A stretch of DNA of 64,000 bases from JAVBLU01 sp031553225 (GTDB lineage Bacteria > Bacillota > Clostridia > Christensenellales > UBA1750), in assembly GCA_031553225.1 (NCBI GenBank), contig JAVBLU010000013.1:62001-126000 (forward strand). The letters run 5' to 3'. Of this stretch, positions 1 to 9,306 are shown piece by piece; position 1 is the first letter of the stretch, and each line of letters starts with the position of its first letter. The position numbers and the translations under genes were made by a program. The notes below the pieces were generated by a model. That model did not search any database, was not told the DNA's origin, and was given only the letters and a program-made list of their open reading frames with translations.

Positions 1-1223
1 TCGGCCTGGAGCGTCCCTTCAACGCCCAGCCCCTTCAGCAGAGCGTCGGAGGCATACTCATGCTTGGGCATCACGGAGTATCCGGCCCGCTCCACCACGC
101 CGCAGATGTCCAGCGAAGCGTACTCCACGTTAAAGCGCGCGGTTTGATCGTACTGGCGTTTTAAATGTGCGGCGGTTTCCGGCAGCTGGTAGCGGGCCAG
201 CAGCAGCACGCCCGTCCTTGCATCGGGCATGGTGGCCTTCATGTCGAAACCGGCGGCCTTTAGCTGCGCGTCCGTCAGGAAGCGCACCTCGTCGATCTGG
301 TTGGCTACGGCCTTTTGAACCATCATATCGGTAAGCGCGCGGTTCACGCCGCCCTGCGGCAAGGTAAGGCGCTTGCGGCGGTGCACCTTGCAGTAGGCGG
401 GGTCGTCGTAGCGCAGGTGCTTGGGCAGGCACACCTTCAGGCACACGCCCATCTCGCCGCCGCGCTTGCCGTGCTTGCGTATGTTGTCCAGGATGATCTC
501 CTCGGTGACCACGTCCGGAATCGGCAGGTCCAGATCCACATCGAAGTGCTCGCCCCAGGCGCAGCGCCACAGGCTTTTTCCTGCAAACTTATGGTCCTTG
601 CCATCGATGACCACGTTGTTTACCGGGCCAAGCTGCTTGCTGTAGGCCTGCGTGGGGCAGGCGCGGATGCACGCGCCGCACATATCGCACAGTTTTTCGC
701 CGCTGTAAAGGGGGGTGGGCGCCAGCTCCGCCTCGGTAATCACCGTGACGAAGCGGTTGCGCGCGCCAAACTCCGGCGTCATGCACAGCCCGTTCCAACC
801 AAGCTCGCCAAGGCCCGCCGCCACGGCCGCATAGATGTGGCTGATGTCCGGCGCGAAGACGGCGTTGAGGTCCTTATAGGCGCGGTAGCGCCAGATATTG
901 CTGGAGGCGATGGGCACGGCCGGATAGCCGGTGTCCTCCAGCATGCGCGCCATGCGGAAGGAGAGGATGTCCAGCTTGTTGTTCATGGTGTTCTGGATGC
1001 GATAGGCTCCCATCTTCTGGGAGTGCTCCTCGCCGCACAGCTCGATAACCGCGTCCGGGTGATGGATGGCCATGACGATGACGGACTTGGCCGTCGGCAG
1101 CAGGCCCTTCGGGCTCATCTTAAGCGGCGCGTTGTCGAAGCGTTCCACGTTGGCGATGCCGACCAGATCGGCGCCCATGGCCAGGGCAAACGCCTTCACC
1201 TTGGATGTGAGCAGTTGATCCAT
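1..1223 (-). CDS. 4Fe-4S double-cluster protein, epoxyqueuosine-reductase-like (partial, 3' end cut off)
   Basis: The minus-strand frame opens at an ATG at 1223-1221 and stays open to the window edge, so about 407 residues are visible and the C-terminus is missing. About 500 bases in from the start the protein carries CDMCGACIRACP, a CxxCxxCxxxCP 4Fe-4S motif, and further cysteines follow in the stretch read from about 460-420 (GVCLKVCLPKHL), so a second cluster is plausible. The N-terminal part (LTSKVKAFALAMGADLVGIA) resembles the start of QueG-type and related oxidoreductases that pair ferredoxin-type clusters with a cobalamin or flavin site. Length and layout exceed QueG, so it is called only as a relative; a role in tRNA queuosine synthesis is not implied. 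An AAGGGGGAG ribosome site lies just upstream. Confidence 0.6.
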   Translation of the reverse strand, partial: MDQLLTSKVKAFALAMGADLVGIANVERFDNAPLKMSPKGLLPTAKSVIVMAIHHPDAVIELCGEEHSQKMGAYRIQNTMNNKLDILSFRMARMLEDTGYPAVPIASSNIWRYRAYKDLNAVFAPDISHIYAAVAAGLGELGWNGLCMTPEFGARNRFVTVITEAELAPTPLYSGEKLCDMCGACIRACPTQAYSKQLGPVNNVVIDGKDHKFAGKSLWRCAWGEHFDVDLDLPIPDVVTEEIILDNIRKHGKRGGEMGVCLKVCLPKHLRYDDPAYCKVHRRKRLTLPQGGVNRALTDMMVQKAVANQIDEVRFLTDAQLKAAGFDMKATMPDARTGVLLLARYQLPETAAHLKRQYDQTARFNVEYASLDICGVVERAGYSVMPKHEYASDALLKGLGVEGTLQA

Positions 1224-1261
1224 ATCCGTTTCTCCCCCTTACACCTATATAAGTCTTTATC

Positions 1262-1308
1262 ATTATAATCTTTGCCAAAAAAAGAGAAAACACCATGAAA
1301 CGATGGTG
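1262..1308 (-). promoter_or_regulatory. Possible promoter region of the 4Fe-4S gene with a small palindrome
   Basis: A perfect TATAAT lies on the minus strand at 1267-1262, about 40 bases before the ATG. No convincing -35 box is seen at 16-18 bases; instead a T-rich run and the 6-bp inverted repeat CACCAT-N6-ATGGTG (1291-1308) lie upstream, which could be an operator or a weak second terminator for the kinase gene. Confidence 0.35.
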
Positions 1309-1362
1309 ATACCCCCACAAAACAATGATGTGGAATTTGGACAAGAAGGCAAATTCGTCATG

Positions 1363-1389
1363 AAAAAGCGACAGGAATCCCCGTCGCTT
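1363..1389 (-). terminator. Rho-independent terminator after the histidine kinase gene
   Basis: On the minus strand a 7-bp stem AAGCGAC/GTCGCTT with a 10-base loop (1366-1389) is followed by a short T run. It lies 30 bases past the kinase stop codon. Confidence 0.65.
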
Positions 1390-1418
1390 ACAGAATCGCC
1401 CGGCAATCGGCTTGCCGG

Positions 1419-3131
1419 TTAGTTGATGGGAATGGCGATGTGCGCCGTGGTGCCCTCGCCCGGGGCAGACGTGTAGTCAAGCGCTCCGCGCTCGCCATAG
1501 AACAGGCGGATGCGGCGTTGCACGTTGTACACGCCGTACCCGCCGTGTTTTTCCGCCAGGTTGCCCAGCGCGGCGGACGTCATGCCCACGCCGTCGTCGC
1601 GTACGGTGATGTGCAGCATGCCATTCTCGCTGCGCATGCACAGATCCACGTTGCCTCGGCGGGAAGGCTTCTGGCGGATGCCGTGCTGAATGGCGTTCTC
1701 CACGAGAGGCTGCAGCAGCATCTTGAGGATGACCGCAGCGTGCAGGTGGTCGGGCGCGTCCACGTGCAGCTCAATGCTGTCGCCGTAACAGTAGTTAAGC
1801 AGCTGCACGTAGTTGCGCACATGCTCCAGTTCCTCCGCCACGGTATGCTCCTGGCGGCCGCCCGAGAGCGACAGGCGGAAGTAGCGCGACAGGGCGGCCA
1901 CCACGTCCACAACGCCGTGCGCGTTCTCTCGCTTGGCCATCCACTTGATGTTGTCCAGGGTATTGTATAAAAAGTGTGGATTGATCTGCGCATCCAGCGC
2001 CTGAAGCTCGGCCTCCTTGCGCTGCAGGCCCATGTCGTATACCTCGTCGATAAGACGCTTGATGGTGGTCGTCATGGAGTTATACTGCCGCTGCAGAATC
2101 TGCACTTCGGCCTCGCCGCGCACGGGCACCGTCTCGCCGTACGCGCCCGCCTCCAGGCGCTGCAGCTGGTTGGTTAGCAAACGCAGGCTGGCCGTGAGGC
2201 TGCCGGAGAACAGCCGCGCAGCGACCGCTCCGAGGAACACGAAAATAAGGGTAAGGCCGACCAGATTGTCCCTTTGGCGCAGCACTTCAGCGCGCACCGC
2301 CACGCGGGGGATACACGCCAGCAGCGTCCACTTGTTCCGCAGCGTCTCGGAAAAGACGAAAAAGTCGCCGTCCTCGCGCAAAACTCCTTCCCCTTGACCG
2401 CCGGCGAAGCCCAGGGCTTCCTCAAACAGACCGGGCTTGTCCTGCCCGGTGCTCAGCAGGCACCGCTTTCCGTCCGTCAGGTAGACCGCGCCTGCCTCCA
2501 CCTGCACCCCCTGCATCACGCTCAGAATGTCCTGGGTGGATACGTCCACGCAGGCAATGCCCAGCTGCTGCCCGCGCTGCACCACGGGCAGGTAGCGCGC
2601 AAGCGTAATGATGTTGTAGGCGCGCGTGGATTCAAAGTACACGTCCTCTGGCGGCAGGTACGCCGTGCCATCGTTGTGAAGCAGCGCCTGGGCGACGCCG
2701 GATGGCGTATCCTCAAAGTCGTAAAAGTTGTATCTCTCCCTCTGCCAAAGCGTGGGCATGCGAACGTACAGCCGTACGCGCATGGCGCCGGACACGTTCT
2801 GCAGGGTGTACAGGTAAGCGCTCAGGCTCCGGTAATCGTCCAGCTCCTCCTCGGGCGACATCACCCCGAAAAACGCTTTGCGCAGCGGGGTGATGATGCT
2901 GGAGTTGTCGCAGATGGCGTCCAGCACAAAGGAGGAGGCGTCCAGCTTCGCGTCGATGCTCAGCGCGGCCTGCCGTAGCATGCCGCGCGTTACCTCGTCG
3001 GATTTTTCCTCCAGCGCGCGCACCGTTTGCAGGTATGAAAGCCAGGCAATGGCCAGCGAGGGAACGAGCACAAGAGCCATGGCGAGCAGCAAAAACCGCG
3101 TGCGCAGGGTGGCTGGCCTGGGCGCGCGCAT
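1419..3131 (-). CDS. Sensor histidine kinase, YesM family
   Basis: 570 residues. Membrane segment near residues 12-33, a long extracytoplasmic sensor region (about 34-285), a second membrane segment near 290-310, a HAMP-like linker, then a His_kinase (LytS/YesM type) domain with the phospho-acceptor His386 in NPHFLYNTL. The ATPase domain has LLQPLVENAIQHG (N box), DDGVGM (G1) and GGYGVYNVQRRI (G2). The ATG at 3131 was chosen because it lies one base after the stop of the response regulator; a longer in-frame extension to 3758 only runs antiphase through the regulator gene. It is expected to phosphorylate the YesN-like regulator upstream. Such pairs usually control carbohydrate uptake and breakdown genes; the ligand is unknown. 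Confidence 0.9.
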   Translation of the reverse strand: MRAPRPATLRTRFLLLAMALVLVPSLAIAWLSYLQTVRALEEKSDEVTRGMLRQAALSIDAKLDASSFVLDAICDNSSIITPLRKAFFGVMSPEEELDDYRSLSAYLYTLQNVSGAMRVRLYVRMPTLWQRERYNFYDFEDTPSGVAQALLHNDGTAYLPPEDVYFESTRAYNIITLARYLPVVQRGQQLGIACVDVSTQDILSVMQGVQVEAGAVYLTDGKRCLLSTGQDKPGLFEEALGFAGGQGEGVLREDGDFFVFSETLRNKWTLLACIPRVAVRAEVLRQRDNLVGLTLIFVFLGAVAARLFSGSLTASLRLLTNQLQRLEAGAYGETVPVRGEAEVQILQRQYNSMTTTIKRLIDEVYDMGLQRKEAELQALDAQINPHFLYNTLDNIKWMAKRENAHGVVDVVAALSRYFRLSLSGGRQEHTVAEELEHVRNYVQLLNYCYGDSIELHVDAPDHLHAAVILKMLLQPLVENAIQHGIRQKPSRRGNVDLCMRSENGMLHITVRDDGVGMTSAALGNLAEKHGGYGVYNVQRRIRLFYGERGALDYTSAPGEGTTAHIAIPIN

Positions 3132-3132
3132 G

Positions 3133-4620
3133 CTAGCTCTCCTCGTGCGCGGCGCGCTCGCCTGCACGAAACTCGGTGGGCGTAACGCCAAACGCATTTC
3201 TAAAAAGGCGGGCAAAGTAGTCCGTGTCGCGGTAGCCCACGGCCTGGGCCACCTGGTACACGCGCGCATCCTTGCGCTGCAGCTGCCGCCCGGCCTCCTG
3301 CATGCGCAAACGGGTGACCGTATCCCCCACCGTAGCGCCCAGCTCCTTTTTGAAAAGCGTGGAGAGGTGCCCAGGCGAGAAGTGCATCTGCTCAGCGATG
3401 CGCTGCACGGTGAGCTCCTGCGCCAGGTGTTCCTTAATATAGGCGCAGGCGCGCTGTACGGTGGTGTCGGTGCTGTCCTGCCCGCCTGACTGCGCCTCCA
3501 TATACGAGAGCAACTGGGCCGCGTGCGCCATGGACCGGATGGCCTCCATGTGGCGCACGAGCGCGTCCAGGGTGGTTTGCGGAAAGAGGGGCGACAGCAG
3601 CGCGTGCAGGCAAAAATCGCGCACGTCGTCAAGCGTCGGCGCGGTAGGGCCCCCCATGCTGACGAGCGCGCGCACCTGGCTGAGCGCTTCGCAAAGGCCG
3701 CGCTCCAGTACGCGCACCATGCCGCGCGAGAAAGCGGATTCCTCTGAGGACGCGCCAAACAGTTCGTGACCGACCGCCAGGCGGGCCTCGCGGTAAGCGG
3801 CGCTTACGTTCCCCAGCCCTTCCACCGGATCGGACAGACCGAGCAGCACCTGGCAGTGGGCGGCGTCCATGATGCCGGCGTGCAGCGCGCACATCTGGCT
3901 TCGCAATAAGTCTGTATCCCGGGCGGTGACCAGCGCACAAAACTCATTGGCGGCGGGGGAAAACACCACGCCGTCCACGCCTTCATGCATAACGCACAGA
4001 TGCGCCAGCCCGGTCTCCAGAGGCCCGCGCAGCCTGGCGTGCGCGTAAGGCGCGTAAAAGAGCGCGCACAAATAGGGTGCGCGCGGGGCAAGAGGGTATT
4101 CCAGAAGCAGCAGTTGAGCTTCTATGGTTGCGTTGTCAAAAAGCCTGCCTGCGCACAGGTCGGAAAAAAATAAATCACACAGAGAACCCAGCGCAGATTC
4201 CTTCTGCCAGCTGAGCGAACGGCATTCGGCCGCCTGCGCGGCGCGTGCGTTCAGAATGCCCACCGCGCGGCGCAGGGCAGCGCCCAGCTCTTCGTCCGTA
4301 AAAGGTTTAAGGATGTAGTCCACGGCCGAGAGCTTGAAGGCCGCCTTTAAGTAGTCGATGCGATCGTATGCGCTCAGGAACAAAAAGCACGCATCGCTCC
4401 CGTCCGCGCGCAGGGTCATGGCCATCTGCAGGCCGTTCATGCCCGGCATAATGATGTCCGTCAAGATGATGTCCGGGGCGAGTGCGCGCGCCTGTGCGAG
4501 GCCCTGCTCGCCGTCGGCGGCCTCGCCGGTCACCTCGATGCCGAAGTCTCCCCAGGGAACGAAATCGCGAAGTCCTTCGCGTATGTTCACTTCGTCGTCC
4601 ACGATGAGCAAGCGGTACAT
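3133..4620 (-). CDS. Response regulator, YesN family (REC plus AraC-type helix-turn-helix)
   Basis: 495 residues. REC domain 1-120 with the acidic pair D8-D9, phospho-acceptor D55 in LTDIIMPGMNG and K105 in LKPF. A variable middle region (about 130-380) is followed by an AraC-type DNA-binding domain (about 395-490; LTVQRIAEQMHFSPGHLSTLFKKE is visible in part, and VGYRDTDYFARLFR marks the second helix-turn-helix). The ATG at 4620 is preferred over the one at 4626, since GGAGG sits one base from the latter and seven from the former. The gene lies 41 bases after the nucleotidyltransferase gene and is followed directly by its kinase, so the pair may be read from the long upstream operon. No DNA target can be assigned. 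Confidence 0.9.
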   Translation of the reverse strand: MYRLLIVDDEVNIREGLRDFVPWGDFGIEVTGEAADGEQGLAQARALAPDIILTDIIMPGMNGLQMAMTLRADGSDACFLFLSAYDRIDYLKAAFKLSAVDYILKPFTDEELGAALRRAVGILNARAAQAAECRSLSWQKESALGSLCDLFFSDLCAGRLFDNATIEAQLLLLEYPLAPRAPYLCALFYAPYAHARLRGPLETGLAHLCVMHEGVDGVVFSPAANEFCALVTARDTDLLRSQMCALHAGIMDAAHCQVLLGLSDPVEGLGNVSAAYREARLAVGHELFGASSEESAFSRGMVRVLERGLCEALSQVRALVSMGGPTAPTLDDVRDFCLHALLSPLFPQTTLDALVRHMEAIRSMAHAAQLLSYMEAQSGGQDSTDTTVQRACAYIKEHLAQELTVQRIAEQMHFSPGHLSTLFKKELGATVGDTVTRLRMQEAGRQLQRKDARVYQVAQAVGYRDTDYFARLFRNAFGVTPTEFRAGERAAHEES

Positions 4621-4661
4621 CGACATTCCTCCAGCGCGGAGACGTTCGATGTACTTGGAAA

Positions 4662-7046
4662 CTATTCCTTCATCACGCGGGTAAGCAGGCTCTCGTAGGT
4701 GAACGCCAACTCGTCAGCCGCCTCGGCGGAGGCTCCCTCGCAGGTAATGCGGCACTCGGCCGTGTCGGAGGACGGGATTACCCAGATCCAGCCGCCATCA
4801 ACGCGCAAGCGGACGCCTTCAGAGGCCGGGGCCGCGCCGCCGCGCTCCAGCATGGCGCGCATCACGCGGCCTTTGTCCTCGTTGCGGCAGGGCATGTTGA
4901 GCGTACGCAGGAACACGTGCGGCATGCCGACCGTAAAGTCGCTCAGCGACAGGGTGTGCACGGCCAGATGCGACAGCAGCGCCAGCGCAGCGGATGCGCC
5001 GTCGCAGCGCAGATGATAGGCGCACAGGCGGGCTTCATAATGCTCGCCGGGCGCGAGCAGGAAGGACGACAGGTCGGACGCGGCCAGCGGCAGGCGGCGC
5101 AGGGGAACGCCGCGGACAGCGCAGTACGGCTCCAGGGCGTCGCCGTCGTCCGCGGCGCAATAGGCCGGACCGCCATGGCGGGCGGCGGCTATGACCGCGG
5201 CGGCAAAGGGCCATCTGCCGCGTTCCAGGGCCACGCTTCCGTCAAAGGCGGTGATGCCCTCTCCGTCGCGCGAGAGGTACACGCCGATCTCGTCCGGCCG
5301 CGCGCACGCTTCGCTGCGCGGCGCGCATAGCGTGCGCACGCCGATGCCCGCGGCGGTCAACAGGTCTGCGCAGCGCTCCAGCAGAAGAGGCGACGGGCAG
5401 CACAGCGCGGCACGAAAACGCTTCTCCGCCAGGCGCGGACTGCCCAGCGTGCGCACAAGGGAAGCGGTATGAAACAGCGAAGCGTCCCGCACGTCCACAG
5501 CCGTGCGCAGATTAGCGGCGTCGGCCGGGCGTATGTCGCCCCGACGGCGCACCGACTCGATGGCGCGCAGCGCATCCGAAACAAGCGGCGCGCCGCTCTC
5601 GCCGTACAGGTGCAAGCACATGCGCCCGCCGGAGAGGCATACGTACGCGCCGCCCGACAAGGTGAGCGCGGGCACGGCGAAGCGCACGTCGGCGGCGGCC
5701 AGGCGGTGCAGCCGCACCACGCGAACGCCCGCGGCCGCAAGCCCCGCCTCCAGCGCGGTGCACAGAGGGGCGCAGGCGGGCGAGCCGTCGTGCCCGATGG
5801 CGGCGGAGTGAAGTTTCGCCCCTTCCGCCCAAGCGCCGCCCAGCAACGCCGCCGTGGCCGGCGTCAGGTCGGGCAGGTCGCCGGAGGCCCCGCGCTTGCC
5901 CAGAAGCATGCCCGCACCGCTGCCCCACACCACGTGGTCGCGCACCTGCGTGCCGTCGGCGATGCGCTTGCCCGGCCATACCTTAACGCCCGGCCGCAGT
6001 ACGGCCCGCTCGCCCAGCACGCTGTCGCTGCCGAGCACCGCGTCCTCATAAGCGCTGGAAGCGCGCAGCGCCCGCGCGCCGTCCATCAGAATCGCTCCGC
6101 GCAGGACCGCGCCCTCACCTGCCTCAGCCTCGCGCCACATAACCGTACGCTTCACATTGCAGCCGGGCAGGGCCCGGGCGCGCTCGTACAGCACGGCGTG
6201 CGGCCCCAGGCGCGCGCCGGCCCGCACGCGCGCTTCCTTGCCAATGTAGCAGGCGCCCTCGATGAGCGCGCCGCCCTCCACCTCCGCGCCCGGGGCGATA
6301 AGGGTCATGCCCCGCCGCTTGCCTTCCAGGGGCAGGCGCACGCGGCCTTCCAGCGCGTCCACATGCGCGCGCAGGTACACGCCCGGGTCGCCGATATCGC
6401 ACCAATAGTCGCTCGTCACATAGGCGTACACCGGCGCGCCCTCCTCCACCAGCTTGGGGAGGAGCTCCCGGCCAAAGTCGTAGGACCGGCCCGCGGGAAT
6501 GTGCCGCAGGGCTTCGGGCTGCAGCAGGTAGATGCCCGTGTTTACCGTGTCGGAGATGGCGCGTCCCCAGTCGGGTTTTTCGATAAAGCGCTGCACGCGC
6601 CCGTCCTGGTCGGCTACCACCACGCCATACTCAAGCGGACAGGGTTCGCGGCGCAGAACCAGCGTGGCCAACGCGCCGCGCTCCTGGTGAAAGCGCATGG
6701 CTGCCGTCAGATCCATGTCGGTAAGCGCGTCGCCTGACACCACCAGGAAGGGCTCGTCCAGAAACCCTGCGGCCGACTTGACGCTGCCCGCCGTGCCCAA
6801 GGGTTCCTTCTCCACAAAGTAGTGAAAGGACACGCCGTCCGATTCGTCGCCAAAGCGCTCCATGACGGATTCCGGAAGGTAGCGAAGCGTGACGCCCGTC
6901 TCTCGCACCCCGTGCGCGCGCAGCAGCGCAACCGCCCATCCCATCACCGGCCGGCCCAAAAAAGGAACCATCGGCTTGGGCAGGGAACAGGTGAGCGGGC
7001 GAAGGCGCGTGCCCTCGCCGCCTGCCATAATGATGGCCTTCCACAC
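4662..7046 (-). CDS. Sugar-phosphate nucleotidyltransferase fused to LbH repeats and a degenerate phosphomannomutase domain
   Basis: About 794 residues. An N-terminal NTP_transferase domain (1-230) opens with IIMAGGEGTRLRPLT, the nucleotide loop of mannose-1-phosphate guanylyl- and glucose-1-phosphate uridylyl-transferases, and carries DALTDMDL. A left-handed beta-helix region (about 240-370, hexapeptide-like) follows, then a phosphohexomutase-like domain (about 390-790). In the latter neither the TASHNP phosphoserine loop nor the DGDxDR metal loop is seen (the equivalent places read VCLSGGRM and RDGEGITAFDG), so mutase activity is doubtful. The GTG at 7046 is chosen because GGAGGG lies seven bases before it, whereas the ATG at 7061 is part of that ribosome site. 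Fusions of this kind are usually annotated as mannose-1-phosphate guanylyltransferase; the true sugar is uncertain. Confidence 0.8.
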   Translation of the reverse strand: MWKAIIMAGGEGTRLRPLTCSLPKPMVPFLGRPVMGWAVALLRAHGVRETGVTLRYLPESVMERFGDESDGVSFHYFVEKEPLGTAGSVKSAAGFLDEPFLVVSGDALTDMDLTAAMRFHQERGALATLVLRREPCPLEYGVVVADQDGRVQRFIEKPDWGRAISDTVNTGIYLLQPEALRHIPAGRSYDFGRELLPKLVEEGAPVYAYVTSDYWCDIGDPGVYLRAHVDALEGRVRLPLEGKRRGMTLIAPGAEVEGGALIEGACYIGKEARVRAGARLGPHAVLYERARALPGCNVKRTVMWREAEAGEGAVLRGAILMDGARALRASSAYEDAVLGSDSVLGERAVLRPGVKVWPGKRIADGTQVRDHVVWGSGAGMLLGKRGASGDLPDLTPATAALLGGAWAEGAKLHSAAIGHDGSPACAPLCTALEAGLAAAGVRVVRLHRLAAADVRFAVPALTLSGGAYVCLSGGRMCLHLYGESGAPLVSDALRAIESVRRRGDIRPADAANLRTAVDVRDASLFHTASLVRTLGSPRLAEKRFRAALCCPSPLLLERCADLLTAAGIGVRTLCAPRSEACARPDEIGVYLSRDGEGITAFDGSVALERGRWPFAAAVIAAARHGGPAYCAADDGDALEPYCAVRGVPLRRLPLAASDLSSFLLAPGEHYEARLCAYHLRCDGASAALALLSHLAVHTLSLSDFTVGMPHVFLRTLNMPCRNEDKGRVMRAMLERGGAAPASEGVRLRVDGGWIWVIPSSDTAECRITCEGASAEAADELAFTYESLLTRVMKE

Positions 7047-7123
7047 AAAAAAGCCCTCCATGCGGCCGTTTTCGCGGCGCGTTTTGGGCTTAGTTTAGCT
7101 GCTTACCTGGATAGTTATGCATA

Positions 7124-7876
7124 TCAAACGGGTTGGGTGCGCTCCCGGCGGCGCTTGCGGCGGTCGCCTTTGCGGCGGCTGCGCAGGTGCAGCGTGGTAT
7201 AGCGGTGGAAACGCGAGCGTCGGTAGGCGTTGCTCGCGCGGGTAGAAACGCTGCGCGTGGCGGCCTTCAGCTGCTCCATGGAGCCGAAGGTGACGATCTT
7301 CTCCTCCCCCGCGAGCATGCGCTTGATGTTCGAGCGGTGCGAGTACCACCCCATGGCGCACAGCAGGGTGAGAAAAATGAGGATAGACGGCTGGTTTCGG
7401 CAAAAGATCAGCCCGTACGCCAAACCCGCCGTAAAATAGACGAGCGCTGCCACGGACACCCGGCGGGAGATGAGCACCGTAGCGGCGCATAGAAGCAGCA
7501 GCACAGCGCCCGGCAGAGGCAGCACAACAAGCACCGCGCCGATGGTGGTGGCAAGGCCCTTGCCGCCGCGGAACCCAAAGAACACGGGCCAGTTGTGCCC
7601 GGCCACAGCGCACAGCGCGCACACCACAGCGCCTACGCGGCCCATCCATACAAGGCCGATATAGGCTGCCAGCGCGCCCTTGCCCGCGTCGATAAGGAAG
7701 GTGATCGCCGAAGGAACCGGCCCCATAACGCGCGCAATATTCGTGGTACCGGCATTGCCGCTGCCAAATTTGCGAATGTCGATGTTGCCCGCCACGCGGG
7801 CGACGATCAGCCCGGTCTGTATGTTTCCCAGAAGATACCCGGCAAAAGCCAAAGCGATGTAGGGCCACACGTTCAT
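7124..7876 (-). CDS. plsY: Glycerol-3-phosphate acyltransferase PlsY
   Basis: 250 residues. An integral membrane enzyme that moves the acyl group of acyl-phosphate to glycerol-3-phosphate, the first step of phospholipid synthesis. The three PlsY motifs are visible: GSGNAGTTN near residue 38, FRGGKGLATT in the middle, and SNIKRMLAGEE near residue 185, among several hydrophobic segments. PlsY usually ends soon after the third motif; here a further 56 residues follow (195-250), 18 of them Lys or Arg. The ATG at 7876 is chosen for the GGGGTGG ribosome site and for family fit; an in-frame start at 7924 would add 16 residues. It lies 57 bases after der, an order known from other Clostridia, where gpsA usually follows; gpsA is absent here. 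Confidence 0.93.
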   Translation of the reverse strand: MNVWPYIALAFAGYLLGNIQTGLIVARVAGNIDIRKFGSGNAGTTNIARVMGPVPSAITFLIDAGKGALAAYIGLVWMGRVGAVVCALCAVAGHNWPVFFGFRGGKGLATTIGAVLVVLPLPGAVLLLLCAATVLISRRVSVAALVYFTAGLAYGLIFCRNQPSILIFLTLLCAMGWYSHRSNIKRMLAGEEKIVTFGSMEQLKAATRSVSTRASNAYRRSRFHRYTTLHLRSRRKGDRRKRRRERTQPV

Positions 7877-7933
7877 TGCTTCCACCCCGTTATGCAGCAG
7901 AATACGGTCGCCATGTCCGGTCATACCAGATGG

Positions 7934-9268
7934 TTACGTCGTGGATGCGTCCTTTTCCTCTCTGGCGCGCGCAAACAAGCGGATGGGCGTGCCTTCAAAG
8001 CCGAAGGTGTGGCGCAGCTCGTTCTCCAGATGCCGCTCGTACCCGTAATGCATCAGGTCGGGATCGTTGCAGAAGAGCACGAACGTGGGGGGCTTTATGG
8101 CCTGCTGCGTGGCGTAGTAAATCTTCAGGCGTCGCCCTCGGTCCACGGGCGGGGGCGTAACGGCCAATATGTCATGCAGGGCGTCGTTGAGCATGCCGGT
8201 GGTTACGCGGCGTGTGAACTGCGCATAGGCCTCCAGCACGGCGGGCATCACCTGCTCGGCGCGCTTGCCGGTAAGCGCGGAGATGAGCAGGACTGAGGCG
8301 TAATCCATGAACTTGAGGGAAGCGAGCACCTCCCGCTTTGTCTTCTCGAAGGTGCCGGTCTCCTTGTCCACCGCATCCCACTTGTTAACCACCACCACGC
8401 AGGCGCGTCCTTCGTCGCGTATGTAGCCTGCGATGCGCTGGTCCTGCTCGGTGATGCCGCTTAACGCGTCCACCACAAGCACGGCCACGTGGCAGCGGCG
8501 GATGGAGGCAAGCGCGCGGATGACCGAGTAACGCTCGATGGTGCCTTCCTCCACGTTGCGCTTTCTGCGTATGCCCGCCGTGTCGATGAGGGTAAAGCGC
8601 TGACCCGCGAACTCAAAGGGCGTATCGATGGCGTCGCGCGTGGTGCCGGCGATGTCGGAGACCATCACGCGCTCCTCGCCCAGCAAACGGTTCACAAGCG
8701 AGGATTTTCCGGCGTTGGGCTTGCCCACCACGGCCACCTCGATGGGGGCGCCTTCCTCCTCCTCGTCGGTCCAGGGCGGCAGCACGTCGTAGATGGCGTC
8801 GCACACGTCGCCAAAGCCCAGCAGGTTCGCCGATGAGATGGCCATGGGCTCGCCAATGCCCAGCGTGTAAAAGTCCATGGCGTCGTCAAAACGCTGCGGC
8901 GAGTCGAGCTTGTTCACGAGCAGAATGACGGATTTACCGGTACGGCGCAAGAAGTCGGCCACGTCGCTGTCGTCGGCCGTGACGCCCGCGCGGCCATCCA
9001 CCATGAACAGGATGGCATCCGCCATTTCCACGGCCAGCTCGGCCTGATGACGCATCTTGGAGAGGAATACGTCCTCGGAGCGCGGATCCAGGCCACCCGT
9101 GTCAATCAGCGTAAAGGTACGGCCGCGCCACTGCACGTCGCCGTGGATGCGGTCGCGCGTCACGCCCGGCACGTCCTCCACGATGGCCTGGCGCTTTCCA
9201 ATCATGCGGTTGAAGAACGTGGATTTGCCCACATTGGGCCGCCCCACGATGGCCACGAGCGGTTTCAA
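7934..9268 (-). CDS. der: Ribosome assembly GTPase Der (EngA)
   Basis: 444 residues, normal for the family. Two tandem GTPase domains are seen: the first with GRPNVGKST (residues 8-16), DTGG and NKLD, the second with GKPNAGKSS, DTAGI and NKWD, followed by the KH-like C-terminal domain. Der acts in 50S subunit maturation and is normally essential. The start codon is TTG, with AGGAGG eight bases upstream; no ATG fits. It lies 38 bases after the DUF512 gene in the same operon. Confidence 0.97.
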   Translation of the reverse strand: MKPLVAIVGRPNVGKSTFFNRMIGKRQAIVEDVPGVTRDRIHGDVQWRGRTFTLIDTGGLDPRSEDVFLSKMRHQAELAVEMADAILFMVDGRAGVTADDSDVADFLRRTGKSVILLVNKLDSPQRFDDAMDFYTLGIGEPMAISSANLLGFGDVCDAIYDVLPPWTDEEEEGAPIEVAVVGKPNAGKSSLVNRLLGEERVMVSDIAGTTRDAIDTPFEFAGQRFTLIDTAGIRRKRNVEEGTIERYSVIRALASIRRCHVAVLVVDALSGITEQDQRIAGYIRDEGRACVVVVNKWDAVDKETGTFEKTKREVLASLKFMDYASVLLISALTGKRAEQVMPAVLEAYAQFTRRVTTGMLNDALHDILAVTPPPVDRGRRLKIYYATQQAIKPPTFVLFCNDPDLMHYGYERHLENELRHTFGFEGTPIRLFARAREEKDASTT

Positions 9269-9306
9269 CAGCTGTTCCTCCTAATACTATGACGGGACGC
9301 TCGCCC

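Noticed and set aside
3132..3758. N-terminal extension of the histidine kinase to 779 residues
   Set aside because: The extra 209 residues run antiphase through the response regulator and show no signal or domain; the ATG at 3131 fits the operon spacing and first membrane segment.
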